Origin: Annona cherimola
Taxonomy: Eukaryota; Streptophyta; Magnoliopsida; Magnoliales; Annonaceae
Assembly: GCA_030490835.1 (NCBI GenBank)
Contig: CM059972.1
Span: 53,735,563 to 53,799,562 of the forward strand
Direction of reading: 5' to 3'
Length of the DNA stretch: 64,000 bases
Shown: positions 31,746-43,971 of the stretch, in pieces
Numbering within the stretch: position 1 is the first letter of the stretch
Layout of the letters: each line of letters starts with the position of its first letter
Program-made: the position numbers and the translations under genes
The notes under the pieces: model-generated
Databases searched by the model: none
Told to the model about the DNA's origin: nothing
Seen by the model: the letters and a program-made list of their open reading frames with translations, nothing else

Positions 31746-34700
31746 TGTAGCGCCCCCAACCCGAGCGTCACATCCTAAGCCTTACTCCAGGATCGTTATT
31801 GACTGGTAAATGTGAGCAGGATTGTTACCCTATCACACGGTGGGATTTAATAAATATTTATCTATTTAACCATTATTCCTTAAGAGTTAATTTTATGTTA
31901 TTTTTCATCAAGTGCCCATTTAACCCATCTTTGCCCTGATATACACATTTTATATCATATATAATCGTAGAAATTCATAACATGCTCATCACTTGTTCAT
32001 AAAGTACAAGTCTTAACATAAATTGTATGTGAACATCAAAGTAGTAATATCAAGTTAGTTTACATTCAATCACCATAAGTGACACATATAAGAAATCATA
32101 AAGTTTTACATTCTTCATTCTCCATTTTTTTTTGCTCCTTTGTCACCTTCATTCTTTCACCTGTCTATGGGTTTGGAAAACAAAATGTGAGTTGAAAACT
32201 CAATAAGAAAGTTGTATATTTTTCAGTCAACTCATTTTGAAGGCAACATTTTTCATTTAAAACATCATGAAAAGCAATGTTATACCCTCGACGAAAACAT
32301 GATCCTTATACCCATCATGGATATATCATGACAATGCAATACAGCAAGACATCATAGGATGGAAGCTAGCTAGGCAACCATCCATCTTCGTCTTCTCCCA
32401 TCTATGGAGGGCACCGCCGGCCCTTAGCCTATTTAGCGACTTGGTCACACCAAAGGGGGACAATCGGTTCACTTACACCTTTAAGGTGGACCTCATGCTT
32501 TGTGCATATGAACAACTCATCTTTGACATGCAAGCATGATTTTTCATTTACGAATTCATATGAAAGTATTTATTAAAAATATTTAATAAAGCAATTATGC
32601 AAATCAGTTAGCAAATAAAAGGATCATTTTAACACAAATTGAACTAAGGAATGACCATCCTTAAATACCTTAGAAATAAATTCAAATATCATTTGCTAAA
32701 CAAATCAAAGCAGTCAGAACATCATTTGTAACTATTTTAGAATAATTTAAGAAACAAAAATCATTTAGAAATTTGCTTGCTTACCTTGATCACGTTAGCT
32801 TTCCTAGTCGACCTTTTCTTTGTCTTTGCTTATACATATAAGAATGACATAGCATTCATATAATTTCCATTTGCTTGTATTCAACTTAGTTTTCCAACCC
32901 ATTTCATTAACATTCACAACCCACTTGAATTCCAAGTCAGGTGTACATACACAGCATAACTTATGCATCATACCATTTATTACACCACATGTTCAATGCC
33001 CATATTTAGGGTAACATTCATATACATATCATAACACATTCATTAATCACCATATGGAGGTTTATTACTCTCACATATCATTTTTCACATATTTTTCATA
33101 ATTCACACATTGTGCTTATTCTTAAACATTTAGTTGATGTCCTAAACCTCATATATTAATCCCAAAATTTGAGATTATCCAAAAAGCAACATAATTCATG
33201 TATTTCATCATATTTTTGTGCATTATTGCATTTTAACAATCCACATAAGTCATTTATCATTTATTCATGCTTATCTCTCCATACATGTCCATTTCACAAC
33301 ACATGGATCATGTGTTTCTTAAAAATTTTCAAATCACCAACTTGCTTTCTAATTCAACATGATTAAACTCCTTAATTAAAACTTCATTTAGAGTATTTTT
33401 ATGAAATTTAATCCAATAATCGTAGGGTTCCAAAATAGCAACTTTGGGACCCCTTTTCCATGCTTTCAACGTCTCTTTTAACACTTAATTCTTAATAGAT
33501 TTTTAATCTCTTAATTCCATAAACTAATCATACTTTCTTAACCCAAATTTAGGATATTATCACATATTCAAAGTTCATAAATTGGTTACTTACAGAACAG
33601 CAACTTCACATGCATGTAGGATACCCTTCTTACCCTTACTTTGGACGTCCCTATGTATGCCCCTAAAAATCAGATTTAGGGCAATCTTTTCCAAATCATT
33701 TTGAACATCCAAAGTACCTTAGATTTAGAGTATTTCACCCTCTTAATCATTCATAAATCATTTAGGCTAATTCATGTATCATACATATCATAAAAAGGGT
33801 AAAAAAAATCGGTTAAGTTGTAAACCCTAAGTTCCATCCTTTCTAGGGTTCATGTCTTATACCCAAATCAATATGTATAATTCATTTAATCATGAATCAT
33901 CATATAATCATGATAACAACAAAACAGCAACATCACATGTGAGTTTAAGAAAATTTCAGCTAGGTTTATCAACCTATATTCAACCATACTTTCCATTTTC
34001 TTTTTCTTGAACCCTTGATTTCATTCTTGTCATTCAATCCTCATTCAATACCCTAATCAAGGGAATCATTAATCATCCTTTAAACGTTCATTATGAATGA
34101 TATTCACGACTCATAAATTGAGGTAGAAAACTAAGTTTAAATGATTCAAAATTCAAGATAAACTTACTTGAATTGAATTAAACTTGAACTTAACTTCCCT
34201 AACTTGAATTCCTTGATTCCTTTCCCTTTTTCTTTCTCTTTTTCTCACCTTTTTCTTTCCCTTTTCTTGCTGGAACAGGGACGTGCACATCTGCTTGGTT
34301 TGGGAGTTTTGCTCCTTGAAATGTTCTCTCTCCAACACTTCATATCATGTGGACGTCCCCCCTTATATAAGCTGGATTTTTCAGCTTTGTGGCCCCACTT
34401 TCTAAATCAATTAGAGGGTAATTTAAAGCATGTTTATCCCATTGGTGATATGGCACATCCAAGTTCCAAGTAAATTATGTATTTATCTTATGTGAAAATT
34501 TTCAAATCATGGCTAAATTAGCCCCCCCTAGCTGTCCATACATGTGACGTCCCATGTGGCTGCCCCTTTTGCCATTTTTCTACAAAAATGCAGCTTTAAT
34601 TTATGAACATTTAATTATCCTAACTAGTAGCTCACTTAAAGGTCCATTTAGCATTATTAAAAAATCATAAAAAAAATCAGCAACTTCCCTTGAACGTCCA

Positions 34701-35749
34701 CCTCTCTTGTAGCCTCCCTTGCTGTCCACATTTCATCATGTCCACATGGCCTTGATTTTGACATCTTTGGCCACAATTTTCCACTTAATTTAATTGATCA
34801 TTTACTTACCTTGATTCCCTAGCTATCTTAGGTATGGATTTTATATAAAAAATCATAAAAATCCACTTTTTGGAGCTCTTGGATGTCCATGGTGTACCAC
34901 CTCCATGTGCCTCCCTTAAGCTAGCCATTTAGCCATTAAATCATCTCATTAATCACTTGATATTTTCATGGATTTTGTCATTTTAGGAAATTCATAAAAT
35001 ACCCTGGAATTTACCTCCTTTCGATACCTCATTTTTGCTATTAATTATATAATTAATTTCTTTAACTTTAACATAAATGCAAGCTACTTTAAGGTGCAAA
35101 AAGTCAAAGGTGCACACCTTTTTTTGTTTAGGCATAATCTCACAATACTTAGCTTAATCCAATCCTTTCATAGCCTTGATCTTATAATTTTAACCGATCA
35201 TTTCAAATTTCGTCACAATCCGACTTTTCTATCTCAAGTTATGATCATTTGAAATCATCTTTGGATTTTGGATGAAAATGATCGATTATAATCCTTAAAA
35301 ATAAAACGAGGGCGGTTCTTGATTATTTGGGACCTGATCGAATCCAATCCCATCAAAATTTTCATAATCCAACTTTTTCATAAGATTGGGCACAAAATTT
35401 TGTGCTTACCCTTCAAATTTCATCTCAATCCGCCTTACTGGTGTCAAGTTATGAATTTTATAGTATTTTCCAACTTAACTCTATAATTAGCCTTCTAATT
35501 TTCATTAATCACATCATGGAAATTAAATTAATTATTCATGACACATTAATACTTTTCAATCACTTTAATCATATTGACCCATATCGACTTATAATGATTG
35601 ATTTAAGCATCATTCACATCCACTGACCTAATTATAATAAATCATCAAAATTTGCAAAGAAATCATTCATAATTCAATCAAATCATACATGAATCATATT
35701 GATGTGTCAAATGCATATACATGAATCCTTTGTGGGTCAGGATTTCACA
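31746..35749 (-). repeat. 3' LTR of the minus-strand chromovirus
   Basis: In plus coordinates it starts TGTAGCGCCCCC and ends GGATTTCACA. It is a 4004-base match to 45619-49577 with scattered differences and one segment (about 35290-35345) missing from the other copy. It holds a minus-strand TATA box at 34364-34370, the conserved LTR box at about 32365-32495 and the conserved U5 end at 31746-31850. No gene; small ORFs are chance. Confidence 0.95.
34364..34370 (-). promoter_or_regulatory. Candidate TATA box, chromovirus 3' LTR
   Basis: The minus strand reads CTTATATAAGG; the equivalent in the 5' LTR is at about 48242-48249. Downstream in the minus sense comes CT/GA-rich leader-like text. The 5' copy would drive the element. 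Confidence 0.45.
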
Positions 35750-35766
35750 ATTTTCCTCCCCTTATA
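35750..35766 (-). promoter_or_regulatory. Polypurine tract of the minus-strand chromovirus
   Basis: The minus strand reads TTATAAGGGGAGGAAAAT just before the LTR. It follows the end of the chromodomain frame and the CGGGACGAAACCTG text also seen at the equivalent place in the other chromovirus (15838-15853). Confidence 0.7.
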
Positions 35767-35789
35767 ACAGGTTTCGTCCCGAAACCGTC

Positions 35790-35942
35790 TATCCTTTAAA
35801 CAATTGGGCGTATTTCCTTTCTACTTCTTCTTTTAGCTCCCATGTAGCTTCGCTTTCGGAATACCGATTCCATTAGACCATTACATATTTGATTTCTCTA
35901 TTCCGAAGCTTTTGTATCTTATTATCCAAGATTCTAATTGGT
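35790..35942 (-). pseudogene. pol: Chromodomain, C-terminal part, minus-strand chromovirus
   Basis: The minus strand reads IRILDNKIQKLRNREIKYVM, a stop, then SESEATWELKEEVERKYAQL. It is the counterpart of 15655-15832. The N-terminal part of this domain is across the solo LTR at 40699-40725, where DHLNYEERP joins in frame once the insertion and one TCTTT are removed. Confidence 0.8.
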
Positions 35943-35947
35943 CTTTC
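35943..35947. repeat. Target site duplication TCTTT, left copy (right copy 40694-40698)
   Basis: Exact 5-base match on both sides of the solo LTR 35948-40693. Removing the insertion restores the chromodomain frame. Confidence 0.88.
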
Positions 35948-36785
35948 GTGAAATCCCGATCTTAGACACGTATATAAAACCCTAGGATTGTAAACCCTAG
36001 GTAATATATTAGGGAAATATACATTCATGAGTATGAAAATATGTGGAAATAGAGGTTAAAATAATTATTTATGAAATTCAGATGAATAGTGCACGTGAAT
36101 AGTGCACGTGAATAGTAATCCTGGGATTAAGACACATGATTAAGAGTTAATCACTTGGATTAACCAATCACAAAAAGATGAAAAAGGAGATTTAATCACT
36201 ACAGAATGAAATAGCAATACTTTTTGATATTTTAATGGAATTTCAGATTTTAGTGAAAATTTTGGAGAAAATAAAGAAAAATTCATAAATAGAAATCCGG
36301 ACGTCGGACTTAAGTGAATTTTTTTATGGATGGCCAAATATTTATGATGAACATGATGAATGGTTTAGGATTTGACAAAAATCATGAATCAGAGGTCAAG
36401 ATGAAACGTCATTAGAAGATCAAAAAGCAATTTTGTTTTTTCATTAATTTCAAGTTTGACTTTGTTAATTTTAATTAATTTAAAAAATCAAATAATTAAT
36501 GAAAAGCTGCAATGGCTGCTGGAGGCTTGAATTTTGGGTCAAAATCCAATGGTCCAAAATCAATCTTATCAAAAATCAACAGTTGAGATTAATTAGCTTA
36601 AAAAATTTAATTTTAATAAATAAAAAAATCATAAATAAATAAATAGGGGCTAGCTATGGGGCAGGAGCTGTTGATTAGGGTGGTTGTTCAAAGCTCAAAA
36701 TATTGCATGGAATTTGAAAAAAATAATTAGAATTTAATACATTGATTTGAGGGGGTAAAATGCAAATACTTGAAAAACGCATGCC

Positions 36786-36793
36786 TATAAAAG
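36786..36793 (+). promoter_or_regulatory. Candidate TATA box of the plus-strand solo LTR
   Basis: TATAAAAG precedes AGGCCAAGGGGTGG and then AGAGAGAAAAAGAGAG leader-like text, at the same relative place as 480-487 in the related LTR. Confidence 0.5.
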
Positions 36794-38964
36794 AGGCCAA
36801 GGGGTGGAGGTCCAAGGCACTCCAAATCCCTGCACCAAGGAGAAAAAATCAAGCCAAAACCCTACCCCACACGTTCTAGCCAAGAGAGAAGGGAGGAGAA
36901 AAGGAAAGAGAGAAAAAGAGAGAAATAGGAGGAGAGTTCTCCACTTAAGGTAAGAAAATTCTTCCCGAATTTCTTTTGGGTGTTAATTAGGATAAAATCA
37001 TGCTTAGATAATGTCTAATCATGAGAAAATAAGTAAAATTATAATGCCTAAGTGGAATTATGCCTAAACATCGAAATTTTGGAGCGAAGATAGAGCATTC
37101 GGGAAAATAACATATGACATGTGTAAATAATGCTCCAAAATTGCTACATGATGATTTGGGATGAATATTTATGATAGTTATGATGTTGGAATGATGATAT
37201 ATTAATCTCATTATTTTTGGATTTAAGGATTCTGCTTAAGTGAAATTATGATGAATTTTAGTATATGAAGAAAATGATTTATTTTTTCAAGTAAATGATA
37301 ATGAATTCAAAATTCATGAATTTTTCCATGATATACTAAACATAAGATATGTCATGATATTTTTATTTTTGGAAAAATGTCAATTTTTGGAACCCATGAA
37401 CAGTAACCAACACGTTGTGAACGGTAACCTCGGATGAACAGTAACCTGCTACCGTAGATGTGAATAGTAATCATGAACAGTGAACAGCGTGATTTTGGAA
37501 AAATTTGATATTTATTTTTATATTTTATGAGGATATATGGATGGAATTTTTAAAAGATTTATGGATAAAAAACCATATAAATGGGTAATGACTAAGTATC
37601 TTTATAAGATTAACCTCTATTGGAATGAGGTAATAAATGATTATAAAGCGTACATGGGAAGAAATCTAAAATATGAAATTATATAAATAAAATATCATTT
37701 TTCCTTACAAAGGAAAAGGAAAGGAAAAGGTGGAGGACATAGACTGAGGAGATAAGCAAGGAAATTTTTTAAATTTGATTTTATTGCTTCATTATAAGCA
37801 AGCAAATCCTTTTGAAAATATGTTTTATTCTAACGTATTTATGAAATGTGTTTAAGGGTGGTCATTCCTATAAATGTTTTGAAATGATGAATGTTTATGA
37901 GTTTTTATAAAAAGTCATGTCAGCATATTGATGTCATGTGATGTTCATGGACATGTGCAAATGTATGATGCATAATGAAGAGGCTTTAGTGGAGGTAGAA
38001 AGCGGATCGGAGGGTCCCCCTTCACTATTGCCGAGTCGTATGGCTGTGTGCCGACGGAGTCCTCCCCAGAGGTGGAGGCAAAGGAATTTATGTGTGAATG
38101 AAAGCATTGCATTTTCATACATGGATTGAAAAGAAAAGCATGGATTTGAAATGATGTTTTTAAGTAATGGTGCAAATAATTCTCTACATGAGAATGACAA
38201 GTCACCAGTGTAAGAGGTATATAATGCCGAGGAAATCAAAAGTCATGCATGTAGGAGACCATGTAGGCGTCAAGAGGAAGAGAGGTTCCCCTTGATGAGG
38301 CCAAGTCGGAGAAAGCCGGCGTATTGGATCATTCTATGTGAGATGTTCCCTGGGCTAGCATAGCTGCACACGAAGGTTTGTGTCAGGAATGAAAATGAAG
38401 CATTTGCACATCCAATGTTTATGAAATGAATTTTATGAACAGATTTCTGTGCATTTGATAGTTGATCACTTGGTAAGTGTCTTCTATCGAATGGAGAGGA
38501 ATGCATTTAAATGAAAGAAAAAATGCTTGCTTATTGAGTTTCGACTCATGTTTGTTTTCTCAACCTCAGACAGGTGTAGGGAAAGCTAAGAGATGAAGGG
38601 CATGTGTTGCTAAAGGAAAAGAGAAATCTACAAAGGTTAGTAGGTTTTTGTATGAATAGATGCCCTGATGGGATATGATGAAAAAGGACATAGGTTGTGT
38701 GAAATTATGAAGTTATGAATAATATGAGAAGTTGATGATTTATGATGATATGGATAAGTCCATTATGAATAATGATGAGTATATGATTATATGATGAAAG
38801 AAAAAGAAAAAAAATTGGACAAGTTCCAATTAAGAACTGTTGGAAACAATGTCTAAAACAAAACAAAATTGACCAAAGCATGAGTTTTGATGATTAACAA
38901 AGTTAAATTTGAGTATAAAGTGAATACTGATGATTATGTTGAATGTTTTAAGGAATGAAAACAG

Positions 38965-39300
38965 CCAAGTCGATTTCCAAGACGACTTGGACTTCGACTT
39001 AGGGTGAAGTCAAACCCAAACTCGACTCCATCCTCGACTCCAAAATGAACCTCACGACCAGATTTGAAAATGGAAGGAAAGTAGGTGAAGTCGCAGGCCA
39101 AGTCGACTCCACTTGCGACTTGGGAAGTCAAGTCGCAGATGAAGTCGACTCCAGCATCGACTTGAGATAGCAAAATCACTCCAAAGTTGATTTTGGGGCA
39201 GAAAAATACCGAAGTCGCAGACGAAGTCGACTCCGGTTTGCGACTTGGGTGAAGTCGCAGACAAAGTCGACTCCAACATCGACTTGAGGTCTTCAAAGTT
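38965..39300. repeat. AAGTCG palindromic repeat cluster in SIRE-type LTR
   Basis: Repeated units of the form GAAGTCGCAGACGAAGTCG then ACTCCACTTGCGACTTGGG, whose halves (AAGTCGC and GCGACTT) are inverted. A second cluster lies at 39635-39815. Diverged clusters lie at 52180-52492 with 56735-56930, and at 59160-60030. No coding sense is inferred. Confidence 0.85.
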
Positions 39301-39885
39301 CAAGACTCAGTTTCAAGCTCATTTCAAGATTAACTTGAGTTTTCTCAAGACCAAATCAAAGGTGCAAGCTCATTATCAACTTAAGTTTCTCAAGTCCAAG
39401 GCAAAGTTTCAAGCATATTTCAAGATGAAATTCAAGATATGAAGACTAATATCAAAAGAAAGCAAGGTACATGAATCAAAGGCAAATCAACCATACAAGT
39501 TTTCAAGATCTCCAAGACTCACAAGGTATACAAAATATGAAGTCAATCCAAAATGAAAATGATTGAAGGAAAGAAGCTAAGCAAGATAGAAGAAAATCAA
39601 ACATGATCAAAATGTTTTTGGCACAAAGAATTGGTCAAGTCGCAACCCAAGTCGACTCCAAGATCGACTTGAGTTCAAGTCTGAAGCCAAGTCGACCCAG
39701 ACTCAGATTTGGAAACTGCAGAAGTGAAGTCGCACACGAAGTCGACTCCACTTGCGACTTGGGAAGCCAAGTCGCAGACGAAGTCGACTCCACCTGCGAC
39801 TTGGGGAAGTAACGTTCGAATTTTTGAACGTTGGAACATTTATTGCGCGCCAACCACTTCTATAACGTTCAAATCTTCCCCCTTC

Positions 39886-39893
39886 TATAAATA
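39886..39893 (+). promoter_or_regulatory. Candidate TATA box of the SIRE-type solo LTR
   Basis: TATAAATA after CCCCCTTC, some 70 bases after the second AAGTCG repeat cluster. In the two related LTRs the site reads CTCTATTTAA (about 57007 and 60112). Confidence 0.5.
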
Positions 39894-40698
39894 GACACTC
39901 AAGCAAACGTGGAAACACACACTACATAGCCTAAAGAGAGGAAAGAAGTCCAAACAAGAGCTCCCATTTTCTTTTCTCTAAATTTGAGTGATCTATACGC
40001 TTTCAAAGGAAGAACAAGCTTCAAGTTGCAAGTAGCTTCAACGATATATAACCGGTTGCTTCTACAGATTCTTCCTCAAGCTGAAACTTGCCTACACAAC
40101 TCAGTAAAGTGTAGATTTTTCTTATTTTCATTATTCTTTATTCTTGGTGCTTAGTTTGAGTTTGTTGTAACAAACCAAGACGTTGCAAGTAGAGTTGTGA
40201 TTGGAGTTAAACTCATCATCTACTTGTATCAATTATATAAGCCCCCTAGAGCTAGAATCTAGAAGAGAGCATAGGCTCTGATTGTGTATGCCCCCTAGAG
40301 CTAGAATCTAGAAGAGAGTGGAGACTCTAAGTGTATTCGCGGAATACATAGTGGAACCCAAGTCACAACGGTGTGTGAGCTTGGAAGAGTGGAGTAGGGA
40401 GAGGTTGCCCGAACCACTATAAATCTTGCCTACTGTTTTACTTTATTGCTTTCATTACTTCATTGCTCTCTATTTGTTTCAATCAAGGGGATTAAGCTTT
40501 CAAGGGGTTAAGTTTTAATTTACCGAAGAATTTTATAAGAACCCAATTCACCCCTCCCCTCTTGGGTTTTGCCATTAACTCGAGACCAACAAGAACCCTC
40601 CGCGTGATCAGGACAACAATCCTGAGTCACATTTACCAATCAACAAGATCCCGGAGTAAGGACTATGTGGACGCCTCGGTTCGGGGCGCCACATCTTT

Positions 40699-41107
40699 CC
40701 TCGTAGTTCAAATGATCCTAGATCGGCAGATTTTTTACTACCAGTACATGGGTTGGATCTGCGATATATTTCCTAAGTATAGAAATATGGAAAACATTAT
40801 GTACTAAGGCCAGTGCTGGAGGTAAGGCTATTCTATAGGCCAATTTTCCAATCTTCTCCAACACTTCAAATGGTCCAATGTACCTGGGATTCAACTTGCT
40901 CTTTTTTTCAAATCTTGTAACTCCTTTGAATAGCATGACCTTTATGAACACATGTTCACCAACTTGGATATTCAAATCATTTCTTTTGCAATCTGTGTAA
41001 CTCTTTTGCCGACTTTGGGCGGTGACTATACACTGGCGAATGACTTGTACTTTGTCTGCAATTCGTTGAGACAAATTTGTGGCTAGCTTCTTTTCTCCAA
41101 CTTCATC
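40699..41107 (-). pseudogene. pol: Integrase C-terminal region, minus-strand chromovirus
   Basis: The minus strand reads from SQRIADKVQVIRQCIVTAQS through KLNPRYIGPFEVLEKIGKLA (the GPY/F-type module) and LVHNVFHISILRKYIADPTH to the start of the chromodomain. Open from 41074 to 40718, then joined to 35942 across the solo LTR. Counterpart of 15285-15720. Confidence 0.85.
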
Positions 41108-41940
41108 CTAGTTTAAGGGTGTTTGACACCGCCGTCCATATAATGCTTCAAATGGAGCCATTTGAATACTAGCCTGATAGTTGTTATTGTACGCAAACTC
41201 AGCTATAGGTACATATTCATCCCACGAACCTCCAAATTCCAACGTACACATACGGAGCATGTCCTCGATAATTTGATTTACTCGCTCCATCTGTCCATCT
41301 GTTTGGGGATGAAAAGCTGTACTGAACTTAAGTTGGGTGTCTAGGGTTTCGTGTAAACTTTTCCAAAATTGAGATGTGAAGGTCAAGTCCCGATCGGAAA
41401 CTATTGACTTAGGCACTCCATGTAGTCGTACTATTTCCTTGTAATACACTTTGGCCAACCTTTCTGCTGTGTAGGTCCTCTTTATGGGTATAAAGTGAGC
41501 AACCTTAGATAACCGATCTACTATCACCCATATAGAGTCATTTCCTGCCTGTATCTTGGGTAATCCTTCAATAAAATCCATTGTAATATCGTCTCACTTC
41601 CATTCTGGAACTTCCAAAGATTGTAACTTTTCGGGTATCCATTGGTGATCAGCTTTCACCTTTTGACAAGTTAAGCACTTAGCTACGTATCTAGCGATTT
41701 CTCTTTTCATGTTACTCCACCAATATGCTTTCTTGAGATCCTGATACATCTTAGTGCTCCCAGAATGAATGGAAAATGGTGAAAAATGTGCCTCTTTAAG
41801 TATCTATTCCTTCAACTCTGCTGTATTAGGTATGCAAAGGTGGCCTTTATACTGGTACATATCTTATTCATCAACAGCAAATTCAGTCAACCCCTTTTTT
41901 TTCATCTTTTCCACATGGGTATGTAGGTCTATATCCTTTT
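41108..41940 (-). pseudogene. pol: Integrase zinc finger and catalytic core, minus-strand chromovirus
   Basis: The H2C2 region is at about 41640-41810 (minus). The core, open from 41581 to 41108, shows MDFIEGLPKIQAGNDSIWVI with the first Asp, IVSDRDLTFTSQFWKSLHET with the second, and TDGQMERVNQIIEDMLRMCT with the Glu. All three catalytic residues are present, though QTERVN reads QMERVN. A stop (TAG) follows near 41109 after the GRRCQTPLN tail. Confidence 0.88.
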
Positions 41941-42578
41941 GCTATGCAGTCCTGATCTGTTCAAATAGGGAAGATTGTATGTACATTTGCGATAATCTTG
42001 TTTGAACTCCAGGTGGACATACAATCAATTCTAATTGCCTTGTCTCTTGAAGCAACCCTTCCTCTTTTGTAATAAAGTGCGCTATGCTGAAGTTTCGGCT
42101 CAATGCATCAGCTACCACGTTTGCCTTACCTGGATGGTATAATATCTCCAAATCATAATCCTTTAACAATTTGAGTCATCTCCTTTGCCTCATGTTCAGC
42201 TCCTTTTGAGTGAAAATATATTTATGGCTTTTGTGATCTGTATAGATTTTGCATCTAGCGCCATACAGGTAATGTCTCCAAATTTTCAAGGCAACACACC
42301 ACTGCTACTAATTCTAAATCATGAGTGGGGTAGCTTACCTGATTGGGCTTCAACTCTCGTGATGCATAAGCCATCACCTTTCCTCTCTGCATCAGCACAC
42401 ATCACAATCCCCTTCTTTAAGCGTCGCTGTAAACCACAAATCCTTCATTTCCTTTGGGTAGCGTTAGGATGGGCGCTTCCACCAACCGTTGCTTCAACTC
42501 TTGAAAACTGTGCTCGCATTCTTCAGACCATACATACTTAACTCCTTTACGAGTCAATCTTATTAATGGGGCTTGTAA
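41941..42578 (-). pseudogene. pol: RNase H region, minus-strand chromovirus
   Basis: Ends with DYDLEILYHPGKANVVADAL (about 42170-42100). The YSDA start is near 42430. Several shifts and stops break it between 42540 and 42170. Unlike the element at 1-18389, the middle [10 protein letters not shown] text is still present here (about 42325-42295). Confidence 0.75.
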
Positions 42579-43347
42579 CTATGAAAACTCTTCAACAAAC
42601 CTTCTGTAATATCCTGCCAAGCCTAGAAAACTTCGGATTTCTGTAATGGTTGTCGACCTTTGCCACTTCAAAATTGCCTCAATCTTTTGAGGGTCGACTT
42701 GGACACCTTTTTCTGATATTATATGACCTAGAAATCCTACTTGCTTCAACCAAAATTCACATTTCTTTAACTTGGCATATAGTTTTTCTTTTCTCAGCCT
42801 CTCCAATACCTTCGTAAATGAATTTCATGTTTTTTCTCCATTTTTGAGTAAATCAGGACATCGTCAATAAATACAACCACAAATTGATCGAGATAGTCCT
42901 GAAATACTCTATTTATCATATCCATGAATACAGTAGGGGCATTAGTGAGCCCGAAAGGCATCACTAAAAACTCATAATGTCCATACCTAGTTCGAAAAGC
43001 CGTCTTATGAACATCGGTAGGACTTATTCTCAACTGATGATACCCTGACTATAAATCAATCTTAGAGAAAGTTGTAGCCCCTTGCAATTGATCAAATAAA
43101 TCATCGATCCTGGGTAAAGGGTATTTATTCTTAACCGTGACTTTATTTAATTCTCTATAGTCAATACACAGTCTCAGACTTCCATCCTTTTTCCTTACAA
43201 ATAACATTGGAGCTCCCCACGGTGATACACTAGGTCTGATAAAACCTTTGTCCAATAGCTCCTGTATTTGAGTCCTTAACTCGTTCATTTCAACTGGTGT
43301 CATTCTATAGAGAGTCTTGGATATCGAAGTTGTACCTGGTATGATAT
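42579..43347 (-). pseudogene. pol: Reverse transcriptase, minus-strand chromovirus
   Basis: Three near-continuous frames. 43303-43049: [20 protein letters not shown] to [20 protein letters not shown]. 43033-42794: [20 protein letters not shown], then FIDD in [13 protein letters not shown]. 42806-42579: [38 protein letters not shown]. The catalytic FIDD is kept. One stop (TAG) lies at about 43048 and a frameshift near 42800. Confidence 0.9.
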
Positions 43348-43971
43348 TTATGTCATATTCATCTCTCTTTGTGGAGATAATGTGGTCAGTTCCTTTAGAA
43401 ACACATCAAGAAATTCCCTAACCACCGAAATTTGGTTTATTTCTACCTCCGTGCCTCTCTCCACATTAACTGATACCAGATAAGTTTGGCACTTTTGGTG
43501 GATCATCTTGACCGCTTTCATGGACGATATTAGTATAGTCGAATTTCCAGGTTGTCTTAACTTTTCAATGGTTATCTCTTTTTCTGGGGCCACTTCAAAT
43601 TGTACCTTCTTATTCTTGCAATAAATAGTAGCTCCCCATTGACTCAACCAATCCATACCCAATATCACATCAAATTCGGTCATAGGTAATAGGATCAGGT
43701 CGGCATCTAAAATCAATGATCCTATCCTAATTGGGCATGCTTTACATACGTGGTTAGAGCTAGCTAACCTATAAATAGGGGATTCTACGGGAATTATCTT
43801 ATTGGTCTCCTCTATCAGTAGTGCATGTGTGGTCACATATTGGCATGCTATGAATGAGTGACTAGCACCTGAATCAAACAAAGCTACTGCCAAATTTCTT
43901 AATATGTAAATCATACCTATGACCACCTTTTCTTCTTGCTCTTGTGACTCTGTCCAGGTCAAGGCATGCAC
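43348..43971 (-). pseudogene. pol: Aspartic protease, minus-strand chromovirus
   Basis: A 207-codon open stretch with LFDSGASHSFIACQYV (the Asp-Ser-Gly active site) and MTEFDVILGMDWLSQ. This is the usual gag-distal protease of chromoviruses, intact over its core. The downstream linker ([20 protein letters not shown]) leads to RT after a frameshift near 43370. Confidence 0.88.

Larger units (their letters stand above)
38838..40591 (+). mobile_element. SIRE-type copia solo LTR
   Basis: Starts TGTTGGAAACAATGTC and ends GAGACCAACA. The duplication AGAAC flanks it exactly (38833-38837 and 40592-40596). Related copies are 52033-57624 and 59028-60692. It has a TATA box (TATAAATA, 39886-39893) and two clusters of AAGTCG-type palindromic repeats (about 38965-39300 and 39635-39815). 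The interlocked ORFs on both strands here arise from those repeats. Confidence 0.92.
35948..40693 (+). mobile_element. Chromoviral solo LTR, plus strand, itself interrupted
   Basis: It starts CGTGAAATCCC (family TGTGAAA, so the first T has become C) and ends GGGGCGCCACA. The duplication TCTTT flanks it exactly at 35943-35947 and 40694-40698. No interior or second LTR is present, so it is a solo LTR left by LTR-LTR recombination. It contains a TATA box (TATAAAAG, about 36786-36793), TGAAYAGT arrays (36085-36120 and 37395-37490), a diverged pair of the conserved LTR box (37985-38090 and 38262-38330) and the U5 end at 40597-40693. A SIRE-type solo LTR (38838-40591) sits inside it. Confidence 0.92.

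Noticed and set aside
37934..38239. Three overlapping ORFs on both strands
   Set aside because: They fall on the diverged conserved LTR box of the plus-strand solo LTR. Nothing protein-like is conserved between families.
38934..39853. Interlocked ORFs on both strands with repeating Ser/Arg/Leu text
   Set aside because: They are produced by the palindromic AAGTCG repeat units, which happen to lack stops in several frames.
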